This document shows positions 44,433 through 58,555 of a DNA stretch of 64,000 nucleotides, in pieces. Origin of the DNA: Hedera helix (taxonomy: Eukaryota > Streptophyta > Magnoliopsida > Apiales > Araliaceae). The stretch spans positions 5,909,764 to 5,973,763 of the forward strand of contig OX359283.1 of the NCBI GenBank assembly GCA_947179155.2, read 5' to 3'. Numbering within the stretch: the first letter of the stretch is position 1; the number at the start of each line of letters is the position of its first letter. A program made the position numbers and the translations under genes. Under the pieces are notes generated by a model. It had not been told where the DNA came from, did not search any database, and worked only from the letters and a program-made list of their open reading frames with translations.

Positions 44433-46624
44433 GGTGACACCCCCAAATCTGAGTCCCTTGAACCTTGGATTCAGTGTTCACTATTCATCACATTCATACA
44501 TCTATATTGCCCAACATGCTAGATCACATAACTTAACATGTATCTTTACAAAAGTTACATAATAACTCCCAGGTTATCTAACCTTAAATATTACATCACA
44601 TAGAAACAAATATATACATGTCTATCTTTATACAATTCAGAACAAAAGAGACAAACGTTTAATGACTACTTGAGCGTCTTCTCTTTGCCCTTGTCAAACA
44701 CTGTCCTTCCGAGCTTCTTGTTTTTAACTGAAAGACTAAGTTAAGCAAGAATGAGCAATCATATTGCCCAGCAAGTATAACAATTCTAAAATAAACAATT
44801 CATATATGAATAAACTTTACTAAAATCTTTCAACAGTTGAACAATAACTGTGAAACTATTTTAAATAATCTTTCTCAAAAACTTTTCTTTTGATTTTGAA
44901 ACCAAAATATTACTGAGGGTCACAAGATCTTGAACTCATTCCCGGTTAACAAGTATTTCTACTATAACCATTAACTTTCTTAAAGACTATAAAGTCTTTT
45001 ACCGTACGCAAGTGGATCAGCCTTTTGTACCTATGTATTATGCATAAATATATTAAACATCAATGCGTTGAATGGAATTAAAGCATCTGATAAACTTTTT
45101 CCCTATATAGGGCTGTTCGTCTCAAATTTTAACATTCGAATTCGCACCAAAACAATTTGGTTTGACTTAGCTTTTAAAAGAAATATGGATTCAATAACAT
45201 ACATCGTTAGCAGTCTAGCCAAAGCAAATAGCTTAGACTTCCAATAATAATTCACATTTGAATGAACTTTCAAATCATAACTCAATTCGAAATTCGAATA
45301 ATGTTTTTCCTTTCAAAAACGAATAGTATAAAACACATAGGGTTTAATGTAATTAGGTACAACAATAGTTAGAGTACTTGCATTTGCATTGTTTACGCTA
45401 TCAATTATAACCGTTCACGCCTATTTGGAATGCTACTACTCACCGTATAGCCTATGTAATATAAGTCGCTTTATCACATAGCTATACACATAACACATTT
45501 ACAAACTTCTGTTCAATGTTTGTTTAATTCTAGATTAATTAATACATCTTTAATTATTAACCAATTTAGGTTTGATATCCCCATTATAGGTTAATTACAC
45601 CTTAGAATATAATTATTCATCATTAAAAATAATTTGGATATTTAATTGTTTTAAAATAAAACAAAAACAAAATATGGCGTAAAGCGCCCCGGCACTTTGT
45701 TTTTTCTTTAAAACAAGGCCCTGGCGCTATTTAGCAGAGCTTATAGCGCCCCCAACGCTCAAAATAGAGCCCCGACGCTTGAGCCCTGAACCAAATTCTA
45801 TAAAATTTTCTTCTTCATTCAACACATCCAAGTTTGATTTCTTATATCAAATAAGTTTGATTAACATATAGACTATATGTACATATATCATACTTTTAAA
45901 ATCACGAATTTATTTCATGCTTTAATAAAAAAAATATTCTCTTAGGTATTTTTACAAACACCTAGTATGCATGTTCTTAAAACTCAGTTTTCATATGAAT
46001 TTGAAATATAAAAACACATACTACTTCTCAATTTCCTCCTTATACTCCGGAATCCTTCATGATTCCCAAAACAAACAACATCCCACAACAATTTCACAAT
46101 AATTAGCTACTAATTATAAACTAATTCTATGAATTTACTAAAGAAAAGAGTTTTACCCTTTTGTTTGAAGCTTGAATGGAGAATTCTTGACTTAGTTAGG
46201 TTATGTACTGAATTGAATACTTTCTTGATGATTACTTGTAGATATCTTTTTCAATATCCAGCTAGAATCATAATCCTTGCATAACTTCTTCTAATTTACT
46301 CCTAATTTGGTAGAGTTTTGATAACTTTGTAAAGTGTTTATGCTAAAGCTTTGGAGACTTTGCACTTTAGCAATTTGTTTCTGAATTTTGGATGACGCAT
46401 GAACTGATTCAAGCTCCATAGAGCTGTAGAATCCCATTCAAAGTTGCCAATAGCTTACTCAACACTAATGTAAGGTGGCATGATCACAAGCTTACACCCA
46501 TAACTCCACTAACCCAAATAATAGCTTACTCAACATTCTTATTCCTAATACAGAGTAGAATATATATATATACATGCATACCTTGTATGCATAAAACATA
46601 CATATAAACATATTACATACGTAC
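44433..46624 (-). mobile_element. Tekay-type LTR, interrupted by the next element
   Basis: Left end GGTGACACCCCCAAATCTG is the inverse of the family 3' end, with the terminal TG changed to GG. Hairpin GAGCAATCATATTGCCC near 44753. GC-rich block 45678-45790 with AGCGCCCC-type motifs. It stops at 46624 where the chromovirus LTR begins after ATATA. Confidence 0.65.
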
Positions 46625-47689
46625 ATATATGTGATGTCCCCAAATTCGAGTTTTATAACCTAGAGTTTAGTGCTCACAATTCAATACATAAATAACAACT
46701 AAATACATAGTTTTCATTAAACTTAGCAAAAAATACATAACTGTTCCTAACAAAAGGTAATATAATCCCAAGGTCTTCTAACCTTAACATAAATAATACA
46801 TATCTTAAGGGTTCACAAAAGATTTACAACATTAAAATAAATATTAAATAATATCTACTAGCATGCAATTTCTACTCTTTGACTTTTTTCTTACCCTTGT
46901 CTTTTTTGGAGCACTCAGACTTAGCTGAAAAATAGTTTATGATATAGCAAGGGTGAGCAACTAACTTGCTCAACAAGTTTAAGAATAATTAATATAAGAA
47001 TGATATATCATGATTGAATTGAAATAACTTCAGAGTTTTCAACAATATATAATAATTGTGAAGGAACAAAAGTCAAGTTTCAATTAAAAGAATTGATCAA
47101 GTCTTTACTGTTGAGTGACCACTAAGGACTATGAACTAATACTTAAGGTAAATCAGATATGGATCTAATCATGTTATTGTTTTGGTATTCGAGGGGATAA
47201 TCCTCTTGTATCCTATGTATATGCATAACATTCAGACATTTTGCGCAATGGTCAATTTTTCGAATATAATCCCTTTATTTAGGGTTGTTTGTTCACAGTC
47301 TTACTAAAAAAAAAATCTGTACCAACCAATGGTTTGGATAAGCTTTTAAAAATATTCAAGTTAATGAATTTATACATGCGGTGTCTGACTGAAACAATTA
47401 GCTTAGACATTTTTAAACAGTTTATGAATCCAACGAACTATAAAACTTTAAATGCACTATGTGCGAATACATAACAACATTGATGTGGATTAATTTTCAA
47501 TAATTAAACCACTTATAGCTCTTGCAAAATAAATACGAGTTTAAGTATAAGAAATTTGTCTTGATGGTTGTCTACGACTAACCAACACAAATTTAATTTC
47601 CTTTTAAATGACCTAACAATTAATAAAGTTGATCTTCCAATTAGTATCATATCTAGGTTCATATAATTACCTTTATACATCTAATATTT

Positions 47690-48280
47690 AATCAAATAAT
47701 TAAATATTTAATAATACACTCAACACTTAAAAATATTATCTTCATTTGATAATATTTTAATCACATAGTACCAATATTAATCATTTAATATTCTTTAAAC
47801 CTTTATCTAATATTATTAATCAAATAATAATATTTAAATCATCTACTAATATTATTAATTATTTAATAATATTTTAACCATTTAATATTACATTAATCAC
47901 TTACTAATATTATCAATCATTTAATAATATTTTATTTATTTTATAATATTATTAATCATTTAATAATATTTTATTTATTTTCTAATATTATTAGTCATTT
48001 AATAATATTTTATTCAATTACTAATATTATTAATCATTTAATAATATTTTATTTATTTTTTAATATTATTAATCATTTAACAATATTTTATTGAGTTTAT
48101 AATATTATTAATCATTTACTAATATCTTATTCATTTTCTAATATTATTATTCATTTAATAATATTTTATTGGTTTTATAATATTATTAATCATTTAATAA
48201 TGTTTTATACCTTTACTAATATTATTACTCATTTAATAATATTTTAATTATTTAAATTTTGTCAAATATTAATATTATAT
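47690..48280. repeat. AT-rich minisatellite, about 40-bp unit
   Basis: About 14 copies of a unit made of TAATATTATTAATCATTTAA and TAATATTTTATTTATTTTC variants. It is equivalent in place and similar in sequence to the array at 8080-8590. Confidence 0.8.
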
Positions 48281-49782
48281 TTTCTTACCTATTTTATCCT
48301 TAAAAGATCTGACCCAATTTCTATGGGCCTACCCGACCTGGTTAATAAAAGTTAATTAATTATTATTTTTTTCCAAAAATTCCAGCCGATCGCTGCGGTG
48401 ATGGAAACCACCAATGCAGCGGTGAAAACCACCGCTATGGCGATGCCAAGCAGAACATTTCACCCCTGCAACGGTGAAACCTATTGCTGCGGCGGTAGTT
48501 ATGTTTTCTCAAAATCTTAATTTTCATACCTTGATTTCTTTGGTTCAATCTTTTATAAAATGAAATATACATATCCAAAAGACACCACATCAGATTTGTT
48601 ATCTTCTTAACTTATTGTTCTTCAATATTTTATGGATCGATCGCATTTTTGAAAATGATTTTGACATAAAATTTAGGATCGATCTACTAGGGTTTCAAAC
48701 ATGACATGTTTTGCAATAAAGACCATAACTTGCATATTTCAACATATTTTTCAAAGATTAAAGTTGGGTTATTCTTATGACTCCTAGAGCTATCTTTCAA
48801 GCCATAAAACTCATAAAAAAAATATTTACAACTCATTTTACAACACATCAAATCACATAACAAGTTAAGGTTTTTACCAGTAACATGTTTTCATGCATTT
48901 TCTTCTACCACTTTTTATACCAAACATGTTAACACATCTATTAAACATATTTAACCATTGATTTACATATATATTATAGATCTACTATTGTAAAGTATCA
49001 AAATAGGTTTTGAACCATTAAAAATATTCTTTGACCATCAAAGTCACTTAACATACCTATTGATACATATATACACATAGTTCACATATAACTACTTCAA
49101 AAATCCCCCCTTATACATTCGAACCCTTCATGGTTCCACAACACATAAATTTCTCCTACAACTAACCACGACAAATATTTATACAATAAATATTAATCAA
49201 ATAAATGAAAGAGTTTTAAGGATAGAAAACTTTTCAACCTTCTAAGCTTAGGTGCTTTTCTTTTTCTTCTTCCAAAGTATGAAAAAAAAGACGATTAATC
49301 CACTTTGGCTACTAGAACTACACTCTTAGTGTATTATCTCTCAAAAACCCACCTGCAAAGCTCTCACTTTCCACTAGAATTCTCTCTCTATCTAAAAAAA
49401 TAAGCTCGTAGCAAATGAACCAATATTGTTCAAGTGTTGGTGAATATTATTTATAGAACTCAAGTGGTTCCCTTAATTAGGCTACAAATCATCTAGCAAC
49501 TTTAATTAATCACACTTAACAACTTAGAATGACTAGGGTGGTTGAGAGTTAGTAAGAGTTGTTCACCAACTTTTGTACCATTTCAACACCAAATCAAACA
49601 ACATAAAATTTGAAATCCACCCACTAGATTAACTAGTTTACCTTATTTCAATACATGAATTCTTCTTTAATTAATTAATTAATTAATTAACTATCTTACC
49701 AAGCTACACTTCAATATATGAACAAATGAACAAACACCATAATATATTCATTCAATCACATAAGAGCACGATTAATTAACAC

Positions 49783-49834
<52 letters not shown>

Positions 49835-49835
49835 C

Positions 49836-50071
49836 GGTTCAAAAGTACACCTCTTAAATAATATACATACTTAAGTAGCATACCTTTATCAAAACGATGT
49901 CGTTTTAAAGATTATTTGATGGCATTTTCGTAAATAAAAGGAAAATAAGCGGGGTCGCGAAATGTCACATCTTCTTTTAATATTATTTTTTTAAAAATAC
50001 AATTTGCAAAACGACGTCATTTTGATAGATGTATGTTATTTAAGAGGTATGCTTTAGATCTGTCCTCTATA
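49836..50071. mobile_element. Palindromic MITE, copy 1
   Basis: Long inverted repeat: left arm CACCTCTTAAATAATATACA to AAAACGATGTCGTTTT, right arm AAAACGACGTCATTTT to TTATTTAAGAGGTATGC. It is flanked by (AT)n on the left and CTATATATAT on the right. No coding capacity. Confidence 0.75.
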
Positions 50072-50079
50072 TATATTAA

Positions 50080-50315
50080 ATAGCATATCTCTCTTAAATA
50101 ACATATCTTTATCAAAATGACGTCGTTTTAGAGATTTTTTTTATTTAAAATAATATTAAAAGAGAGTGGTCCTACTTGCTTTTCTTTTATTTACAAAAAT
50201 ACTACCCGCGACCCCAGTTATTTTAAAAAAAATAATCTCCAAAATGACGTATTTTTTAATAAATGTGTGTTATTTAAAAGAGGTATGCTATTTAAGAGGT
50301 ATGCTTTAGATACAT
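50080..50315. mobile_element. Palindromic MITE, copy 2
   Basis: Same family as copy 1: CTCTTAAATAACATATCTTT and ATCAAAATGACGTCGTTTT on the left, inverse on the right. It ends against a (CT)n(AT)n microsatellite. Confidence 0.75.
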
Positions 50316-50321
50316 CCCCCC

Positions 50322-50322
<1 letters not shown>

Positions 50323-50410
<88 letters not shown>
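50323..50410. repeat. (CT)n(AT)n compound microsatellite
   Basis: About 25 CT units followed by about 19 AT units. Confidence 0.95.
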
Positions 50411-50414
<4 letters not shown>

Positions 50415-51220
50415 CACTTATCAAAATTATTTGTACCAATCTCAATTATTAATTATAATTTGATAAAGTTATACATTTTCATTATGTATAAAATTATTTC
50501 ACTGACTATGAAATTGATCCATAATTAAATTAACACTTTTAGTGTAACAGATCAATAATTAATATTTTAAAACAATTAATTATTTTAGATAACTTATTTG
50601 AATTATACAATTAGTATTGCATAACTAAATTAAGTTATATTGCTCATTCCATAAATTATTTTCAAATAATTAAATTATATATTAATTATATGTATTTAAT
50701 ATATTTAACCCTTACTCGTATATTAATTCAATTCACTAATTTGGTTTCAATATACATTTATTATATGCCAAAACTCATTTCAAAATTAATACGTTTCACT
50801 TGACATAATATTACACATTAGGCCATCATTCGCGTTACGTTTGATTATTATAACGTAGTACCATTATCGCATTAAATAAATTTCTTTATTTAATTATTTA
50901 AAATAAATATATTAATCTACTAATTTAAATACGTGAATTAATTACACTACATATGAAATTAAATTTATCATCACCGCATTGCCACACAAGGGTTGCCTAG
51001 CTATATTAATTCATAATATCAGCCTCACATTTCAATTCGGATTAATATTAACCCTTTTAACTCAATCGTTTAATTAATTATTAAATTTTACTTCCATACA
51101 AAAATATATTTATATATATTTTTATTACAACTCATGCAAATAACATCTCTCAAAATAAAAAATCATATTATTAAATGACAATTTTATTTACAATGGGTCG
51201 TAATATTCGCGGATATTACA

Positions 51221-51240
51221 TTCTCCCCCCCCCCCCCTAA
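51221..51240 (-). other. Polypurine tract of the chromovirus
   Basis: On the minus strand a run of about 14 G ending GAGAA directly precedes the 3' LTR. Confidence 0.7.
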
Positions 51241-54200
51241 AAAAATTTCATCCTCGGAATTACTAAAACAAAGTTAATTGAAAAGATGGAGGTAGTTTTT
51301 CATCATCTTTTTCTCGAGCTCTCACGTAGCTTCCTCTGCACTGTGAATTCTCCAGATTACCTTTACAGAAAATGTCGCTTTATTCCTCAAGATTTGTTCC
51401 TTTCTGTCGACTATCTGAACATAAAGTTCCTCATAGGTTAAATCATTCTCGATTTGATTAAGTTTATAGGCTATCACATATTTGTAGTCTGGTTTGTACT
51501 GTCGTAACAGCGACACGTGAAATACATTATGAATATGTGACAGTTTTGGAGGTAGAGCTACCTCATATGCCACTTCACTGACTCTCTTCAGAATTTCAAA
51601 TGGTTCTATAAACCTAGGGCTCAGTTTTTCCTTCTTTTCAAATCTGATCTTCTTTCTCTAGGGAGACACTTTTAGAAATATGTAGCTTCCCACTTCAAAA
51701 TCCCTACATTGCCTATGCAGGTCCACATATTTCTTTTATCTATCTTGTAAGGCTACCAATCTAGCGCTTATCACCTTGACAATTTCTGTAGTTTGCTGAA
51801 CCAATTTTGGTCCTAAAAGTTATCGTTCGCCTACCTCGTCCAAACACAATGTTGTTCTACACTTTCTTCCATACATGGCTTCGTAAGGCAGTATACCTAT
51901 ACTCGCGTGGTAATTGTTATTATACGCAAATTCAATCAAAGGTAGATGGTCATCCCAATTTCCCTTAAAGTCCATAATACATGCTCTCAATATGTCTTTC
52001 AAAGTCTGAATAGTCCTTTCACTCTGTCCGTCAGTTTGAGGATGATACGATGTGCTTAACCTCAGTTGCGTCCCTATTCTTTCTTGTAGACTCCTCAAAA
52101 AATTTGACGTAAAGCGCGGATCCCAATCTGACACAATCAATACCGGCACCCCATGTCTTGAAATGACTTCCTTTATATACAACTTTGCCAACTGATCCAA
52201 ATTGAACCTAATCTTAATTGGTAAGAAATAGGCTAATTTTGCCAATCGATCAACTATCACCCATATTGCATTGTAACCCTTCTGAGTAGTTGGAAGTCCT
52301 ACCAAGAAATCTATTGTGATATGCTCCACTTCCATTCTGGTATCTCTAGGGGTTGTAATAATCCGCTAGGTCTTTGATGCTCAGCCTTAACTCTCTGACA
52401 AATTAGGCATCTAGCAACACATTCCGCAACCTCTCTTTTTATATTTGACCACCAAAAATATTGTCAAAGATCTTAATATATTTTTGTACTTCCGACATAA
52501 ATTGAGTATCTCGAATTATGGGCCTCTTGTAATATCTCCTCTCTCAATTTCGATGCTGATGGTACCCACACTCGCTTTTCAAATCTTAAGATTTCATCCT
52601 TATCCATTTTTGAATTTTACTTCATCATTCTCCATTAAACGAATTTTTATTCGGTCACATTCTTCATCTTTTTCTTGAGTTTCTTTTACTTGATTCAATA
52701 GAGTTGGACAAATTTCTATTGCACAAAACTTCTCTTCTGTTTCACTCGAACATCTCATTTCTAGTTCTATTTTAGCCATTACCCTTACTAATTCATCTTG
52801 AGTTATTAAAACTAACAACTTTTCCCTTCCTTTTCTACTCAATGCATCTGCAACTACATTGGCCTTCCTGAATAATATTGGATTTCACAGTCGTAATCCT
52901 TAATCAATTTCAACCATCTTCTCTGTCGTATATTCAACTCTTTTTGCGTGAAGATATACTTTAGACTTGTATGGTCCGTATATATCTCACATTTCTCTCC
53001 ATAAAGATAATGCCTCCAAATTTTCAAGGCAAAAACCATCGTTGTTAATTCTAAGTCATGGGTCAGATATCTCTTCTTATAATCTTTTAGTGGTCGTGAT
53101 GCGTACGTAATGACCTTGTCGTTTTGTATAAGCACACAACCTAGTCCCTTGTGCGATGCATCACTGTACACCACAAAATTTTTCGTATCATCTGGCAAAG
53201 ATAATACAGGCGCCTCACTTAATCTTTTCTTTAACTCTCAAAAACTTTCTTTGCACTTCTTAAACCATACAAACTTTATGGTCTTCCTCGTAAAATTAGT
53301 TAACGGAGTCGCTATTTTTGAAAAATCTTAGATAAATCGTCGATAGTAACCTGCTAATTCTAGGAAACTTCTCACCATCGTCTGTGTCTTCGGTTGTTCC
53401 TAATTTATCACTGCCTCCACCTTTACAGGATCTTCAAAAATTCCCTCTTTGTTAACTATATGTCCCAAAAATTGAACTCTCTCAAACTAGAATTCACATT
53501 TTGAGAACTTCGCGTATAATTTTTCTTTTCTCAAAATTTCTAACACTACTCTCAAGTGTTCTGCATGCTCTTTTTATTTTTTGGAATAAACCAAAATGTC
53601 GTCAATGAATACCACAACAAACTTATCTAGATACGGTTTAAACACCATGTTCATCATGTCTATAAATGTTGCCAGCGCATTCATCAAATCAAATGACATC
53701 ACCAAAAACTCATAATATTTGTATTAGGTTCTAAATGTTGTCTTCGGTATGTCCTCCCTTCTGACTTTCAACTGATGATAACAAGTTCTCAAATCTATCT
53801 TCGAAAAATATTTTGCTTATTTTAATTAATCAAACAGATAGTCAATCCTTGGTAACAGATACCTATTCTTAATCTTCACTTTGTTCAATTCCCTGTAATT
53901 AATACAGAGTCTCAACGATCCATCATTTTTCCTGACAAAGAAAACTGGTGCTCCCCACAGAGATACGATCGATTGGATATACTTCTTATCTAATAACTCC
54001 TACAGTTGAACCATCAACTCTTTCATTTCTACTAGAGCCATTCTATATGGGGCTTTCGATATTGGGTTTGCCCTAGGTACTAAGTCAATCACAAACTCAA
54101 TCTCCCTATCTGGCAGAAGACCTGGTAAATCCTCTGGAAATACATTTGCAAATTCTTTAACTATTTGTATCTGATCCATCTTAACTCCCACCTTCTGTGT

Positions 54201-55464
54201 ATCTATTACATCAGCCAAATACTCTACATAACCTTTCTATAACAACTTCTTGGCCTGCATCATCATCAGATAACATGATTGTCTCAGCGACTTACTACCA
54301 TAAAATACTACTTTCAACTTCTTTGAAGTCATAAGGTTTACACTTTTTTTTTTGACAATTAATCATTGCTCCATGGTTATATAACCAATCCATCCCTAAA
54401 ATTACATCGAACTCTCTAAGTCGAATTGGAATAAAATCCACAGACATTTCATGTCCCCTTATAACAACAATACAATTCATATGCACATGAGTAACAGGAA
54501 TTACTTTTAGATTCTTAACCTTAATGTTCAAGTGGTTTTCTAGTTTTTCTCGAGGCAAGTTTAATCTTTTAGCAAAATCACCAGACATGAATGAACAAGT
54601 AGCACCCGAATCAAATAATACATAAGCATTTATATCATTGATAAGAATGATACATGACACCACGTCTTTCGATTCCACAGCATCCTGCATCGTCATGTTA
54701 AAAATTTGGGCTATCGGTCGACTTGACTGAACTGGTGCCATAATGGTTAATGCCATTGTTATTATTACTTCCTTGATTTCCACTTACTTTATCCAACATC
54801 TTCTTAGGGCAATTTCTGGCTTTGTGATCCTTCAATCCATATATGAAACATCTATTCATATTCATCAGGCTGGGAAAATTAAGAGCTATGTGTCCCTCTT
54901 GTTTACAATTGTAGCACACTTTCTTTCTTTGCAGGCATACTCTTATATGATTCCTCCCATAGGTTTTACATGGTTCAAACTTTCTTTTCATTTCCCTTTG
55001 TTTGCTCTTAAAGTTACTGTTGTTGTTATTATTATTATTCCACTTTCTCTTAATGAAATTACTGCCACTGTTACTCCCTCTTTTGTTCTCTCCCTCACTC
55101 TTTTCTTCTTTTTCTTCTTCTGGTCTTGATTATATTTAGTTATTGCTTCGCTTTTGCCCTCAGCGATTATTGTTTTATCTAGCATTTTTGGCAAACGTGT
55201 TAATCAAAAACATATAAACTCGACTATAGATCCAGGGCTTCAGTCCTTGCTCGAACCTCTTTACTTTCTACTTATCAGTAATCACTTGATATGGGGCAAA
55301 CCTAGTCAACTCATTAAACTTTGCAGCATATTCCGACACTGTCATTTTTTCGTGTTTCAGCTCTAGGAATTGTACTTCCATTTTGCTCTGCACGTACAGT
55401 GGAAGGTAGGTTTTGAAGAACATTTATTTAAATCTCTCCCATGTGATAAACCCCTTTCCTCCTT
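51235..55464 (-). pseudogene. Tekay/Del chromovirus gag-pol, 5' truncated
   Basis: On the minus strand, in order. Gag (55464-54698) has a TWERF-type core, a Lys-rich stretch and a CYNCKQEGHIALNF knuckle. Protease (54783-54295) has DSGATCSF. RT (54218-53330) has FIDDILVYSK near 53590. RNase H (53198-52854) has YSDASHKGLGCVL and YTDHTSLKYIF. Integrase (about 52450-51574) has TIDFLVGLP, VSDWDPRF and DGQSERTIQTLKD, so the D-D-E triad is present. The C-terminal chromodomain-like region (51573-51322) has VIWRIHSAEEAT. Several stops and frameshifts, mostly in RT, show it is inactive. Gag is cut at 55464 by an inserted LTR, so the N-terminus, primer site and 5' LTR are not in place. Confidence 0.9.
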
Positions 55465-57603
55465 TGTGACGCCCTCAAATTTAGATACCTGTACCTCGAA
55501 TCTGGTGCTTCACGATCCAACTCATACATCAAACTAATAATAACTCAATGTGGAATAATAGAAATATTTACATAAATATTCTTGTCCCAAGTCTTGCAAC
55601 CATGACTATTACATAACACAACTAAATCAGAAGTCTTAATACAAATATCTAATATCATTATCTTAAAACAACGTTACTCTATAGTCTTGCCTTTTCCCTT
55701 ATCTTTTTCTGAAGTAGTGCCTTGCTCAGTCCTAACTATATCATTTAAGGTAAAGCAAGAATGAGCAACACGTTTTCTCAACAAGGCAAGAATAAATAAT
55801 CATGCTCAAGATGTAATACTATCAGAATTATAACAAGTGAATGCAGTTTAAAAAGTGAATTGAATAATCGTAAGACAAATAGCTTTAATTGATTTCAAGA
55901 TCAGGATAATATTATTACTGAGTGGTCATTATGGACCATGAACTCTTACCAAGATTAATAGTATTTCACTGAGAAATCCATAGTCTAAACAAGTACAATA
56001 TGTGATTAGCCTAAAGTACCCTATGTTATGCATAACATTCAGACATACAGTTCGCGCACGTATCAGTCTCCCAACACAAAGTAATTTCCCCTTCTATGAG
56101 GGTTGTTCATCTCAGCATACAAGAGTCCACACCAAGACAATTGTTTTGAATCGCTTTCTAGAAAAACATGATTGACTTTATGTTATTATTTATCTATCCG
56201 AATCAAATGGCATAGACATTCTTCTCAAACATTTACGAGTCAATTAAAACTTTTAATATCCATATGATAGGATTTAATTAATCTAATAAAGATATTTGAG
56301 TATGAATAACTCGAACTCTCAAGTTTAACAATTCAATCTGAGATTAATTTTGTATAGATGTAACATGAACAACTATATTTGAATATGAATTCTATTTCAA
56401 TAAATATAACATTCAAATTACTTATATGAAACGATAAATAGTACAAGTTTAGGTACTTGTCTAGATCGTCGACATTATTCGACTCTAACTTTTTTACCTT
56501 CGAGCAACCTATGTTGTTTTATTTGTTTATTCTCTAATTAGAGTAATCTTTACTCTTATTTTAATTATTTATACCTTATACATACATAATTAAAATAATT
56601 CTTAATATTATTTTAATTATTTATCCTTTATTAATTCATAATTAAAATAATCTTTAATATTATTTCAATTGTTTAGGTTTTATTAATTCATAATTAAAAC
56701 AATCTATAATATTATTTTAATTGTTTATGTCTCATTAATTCACGATTAAAATAATCCATAATATTATTTTAATTGTTTTAAAAAATATTTAATATTATTT
56801 TAATTAACTCACAAATAAAATAATTTTTAATTATTATTTTATTTATTTATTATTCTTTTTTCTGGGTCAGATCGAGTCAACCCGGTTGGACCTAAACTGG
56901 TTTGACCCGAGTTGATCAAATCTAGTCAACTGATTAACAGGGCTAATGCCTCGGCACTCAGTTTACACCGGGGGAGAGCGCCCTAGCGCTGTCTTCGATT
57001 TTCAAAAAAAAAAAAAAGTTAGCGCCCCGATGCTCTTTCTTACTAGAAAAGGAGCGCCCCGACACTTTATAGCAGAATGTTTATGTCATTTTTTCAGTAT
57101 TTAAATTTTTTACTCTTTTTGATTTAATATTTCATAACTTGCTCATTTTACATCCAAATGAGTTAAAATCAGATTCATTACTTCATAAATTCATATATAT
57201 TCAATATTCAAAATTTTAAATCATTTCCCAAAATATTTATTTAACCAAAATATTAGTTTTTCAAGCTAGGGTTAACATTTTAACATGTTTCATTAGAAAA
57301 TTCACCATAAATTCATTTTAGCTTCGTTTTCATTCATTCCACTTGGATTACTTTCGTGTTTCATAGATCTTCAACATAAAATTTTTAAATCTTACAAATA
57401 GCCTATACATATTGTTTTATTTAGTACCCAATCTTATGTTTTCACTAGACAATTTAGGGTTTTATGTTTACATGCATCTACTTCGCACTTCTAGGCATAT
57501 AACACTTAAAAACATATACAAATCACATATCTCCTTCATAAATCCATCATTGTACCTTCGAAATTTACCGTGATTTCCACACACAAAATTCTTCCACAAC
57601 CAA

Positions 57604-57605
<2 letters not shown>

Positions 57606-57667
<62 letters not shown>
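57606..57667. repeat. (AT)n(AG)n compound microsatellite
   Basis: About 16 AT units followed by about 14 GA units, abutting a MITE. Confidence 0.95.
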
Positions 57668-57670
<3 letters not shown>

Positions 57671-57920
57671 AGTTCAAAAATATACATTTTAAATAGCATA
57701 CCTCATTTAGTAATATACCTTTATCAAAACGACGTCGTTTTGAAGATTCTTTGATGACATTTTTTTAAATAAAAAGAAAACAAGTGGGGCCATGTAATGT
57801 CACATCTTATTTTAATATTATTTTAAAAAAAAAAGAAACTTCAAAACGATATCGTTTTGATAAATGTATGTTATTTAAGAGAGGTATATTACTTAAGAGG
57901 TATGTTTTAGATTCGTCATA
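57666..57920. mobile_element. Palindromic MITE, copy 3
   Basis: Same family as 49836 and 50080: left arm ends ATCAAAACGACGTCGTTTTG, right arm AAAACGATATCGTTTTGATA and TTATTTAAGAGAGGTATA. Flanked by (GA)n left and (AT)n right. Confidence 0.75.
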
Positions 57921-58555
57921 TATATATATATCATTATATAGCTTACTAAAAATCATTAAACTTGAGTTAAAAAGCTTTATACCTCGTAGATGCTTTCTTC
58001 CTCTTAGATATGAACTTGTAGTAGTTCTCTACCTTCTATTTCTTTGCTATATTCCCTCTTCATCCACCAAATGGCAAGAGTTCCTCTAGATTTTTCTATT
58101 TCTCTCACAAGCTCTCTCGTTCTCTCTATATTTCCTATACTTAGAAATTTCAAGTAACCTTAAAAAATGAACTAAGGTGATCCTATTTATAGATGAACTC
58201 CTTATACACATACTTTCCATATACATGTATCAATACATGTACAAATACATGAATAAAGTACTACCAACAAGGTAATAACTAATGGTAAAAGGTAACTAGG
58301 TAAAAAAATTTACAAAACCTTTTACTTTAAGGCCACTAACCATGTTTCACCTCATAATTACCTACGTGGCTCCACTTTTTTAAAAACAATTCAACATTAT
58401 TTCATAGGGGGTTTAGGGTTTCATTAGGCCATGCACCAATTATTCCATTGGGCTACATAATTATACAAGTATCCTTACACACTTGGACTTTAATTTCCTA
58501 ACATATTGGATCAGATCACATTAAATTATGTGACATTCATACTAGACTTAATTAT

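Larger units (their letters stand above)
46630..51220 (-). mobile_element. 4.6-kb 3' LTR of a Tekay/Del chromovirus
   Basis: On the minus strand it runs TGTAATATCCGCG (51220) to GGGACATCACA (46630). It follows directly on a polypurine tract (51221-51240) after the element's chromodomain. TATA box 49446-49456, GC-rich block 48385-48500, AT minisatellite 47690-48280, GAGCAAC/TTGCTC hairpin near 46955. Two MITEs and several microsatellites are inserted in its U3. Confidence 0.8.
55465..58555 (-). mobile_element. Tekay-type LTR inserted in the chromovirus gag
   Basis: Left end TGTGACGCCCTCAAATTTAG; TATA box on the minus strand at 58183-58192; AT minisatellite 56540-56860; GC-rich block 56945-57075; hairpin GAGCAACACG near 55764. 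It carries a MITE. It is interrupted at 58555 by a second LTR of the same subfamily, only about 360 bp into U3, so its right end is not seen. Confidence 0.75.

Noticed and set aside
55465..58555. This LTR as the 5' LTR of the chromovirus at 51235-55464
   Set aside because: Its terminal sequence differs from the element's own 3' LTR at 46630, and it enters inside gag with no leader or primer site between.
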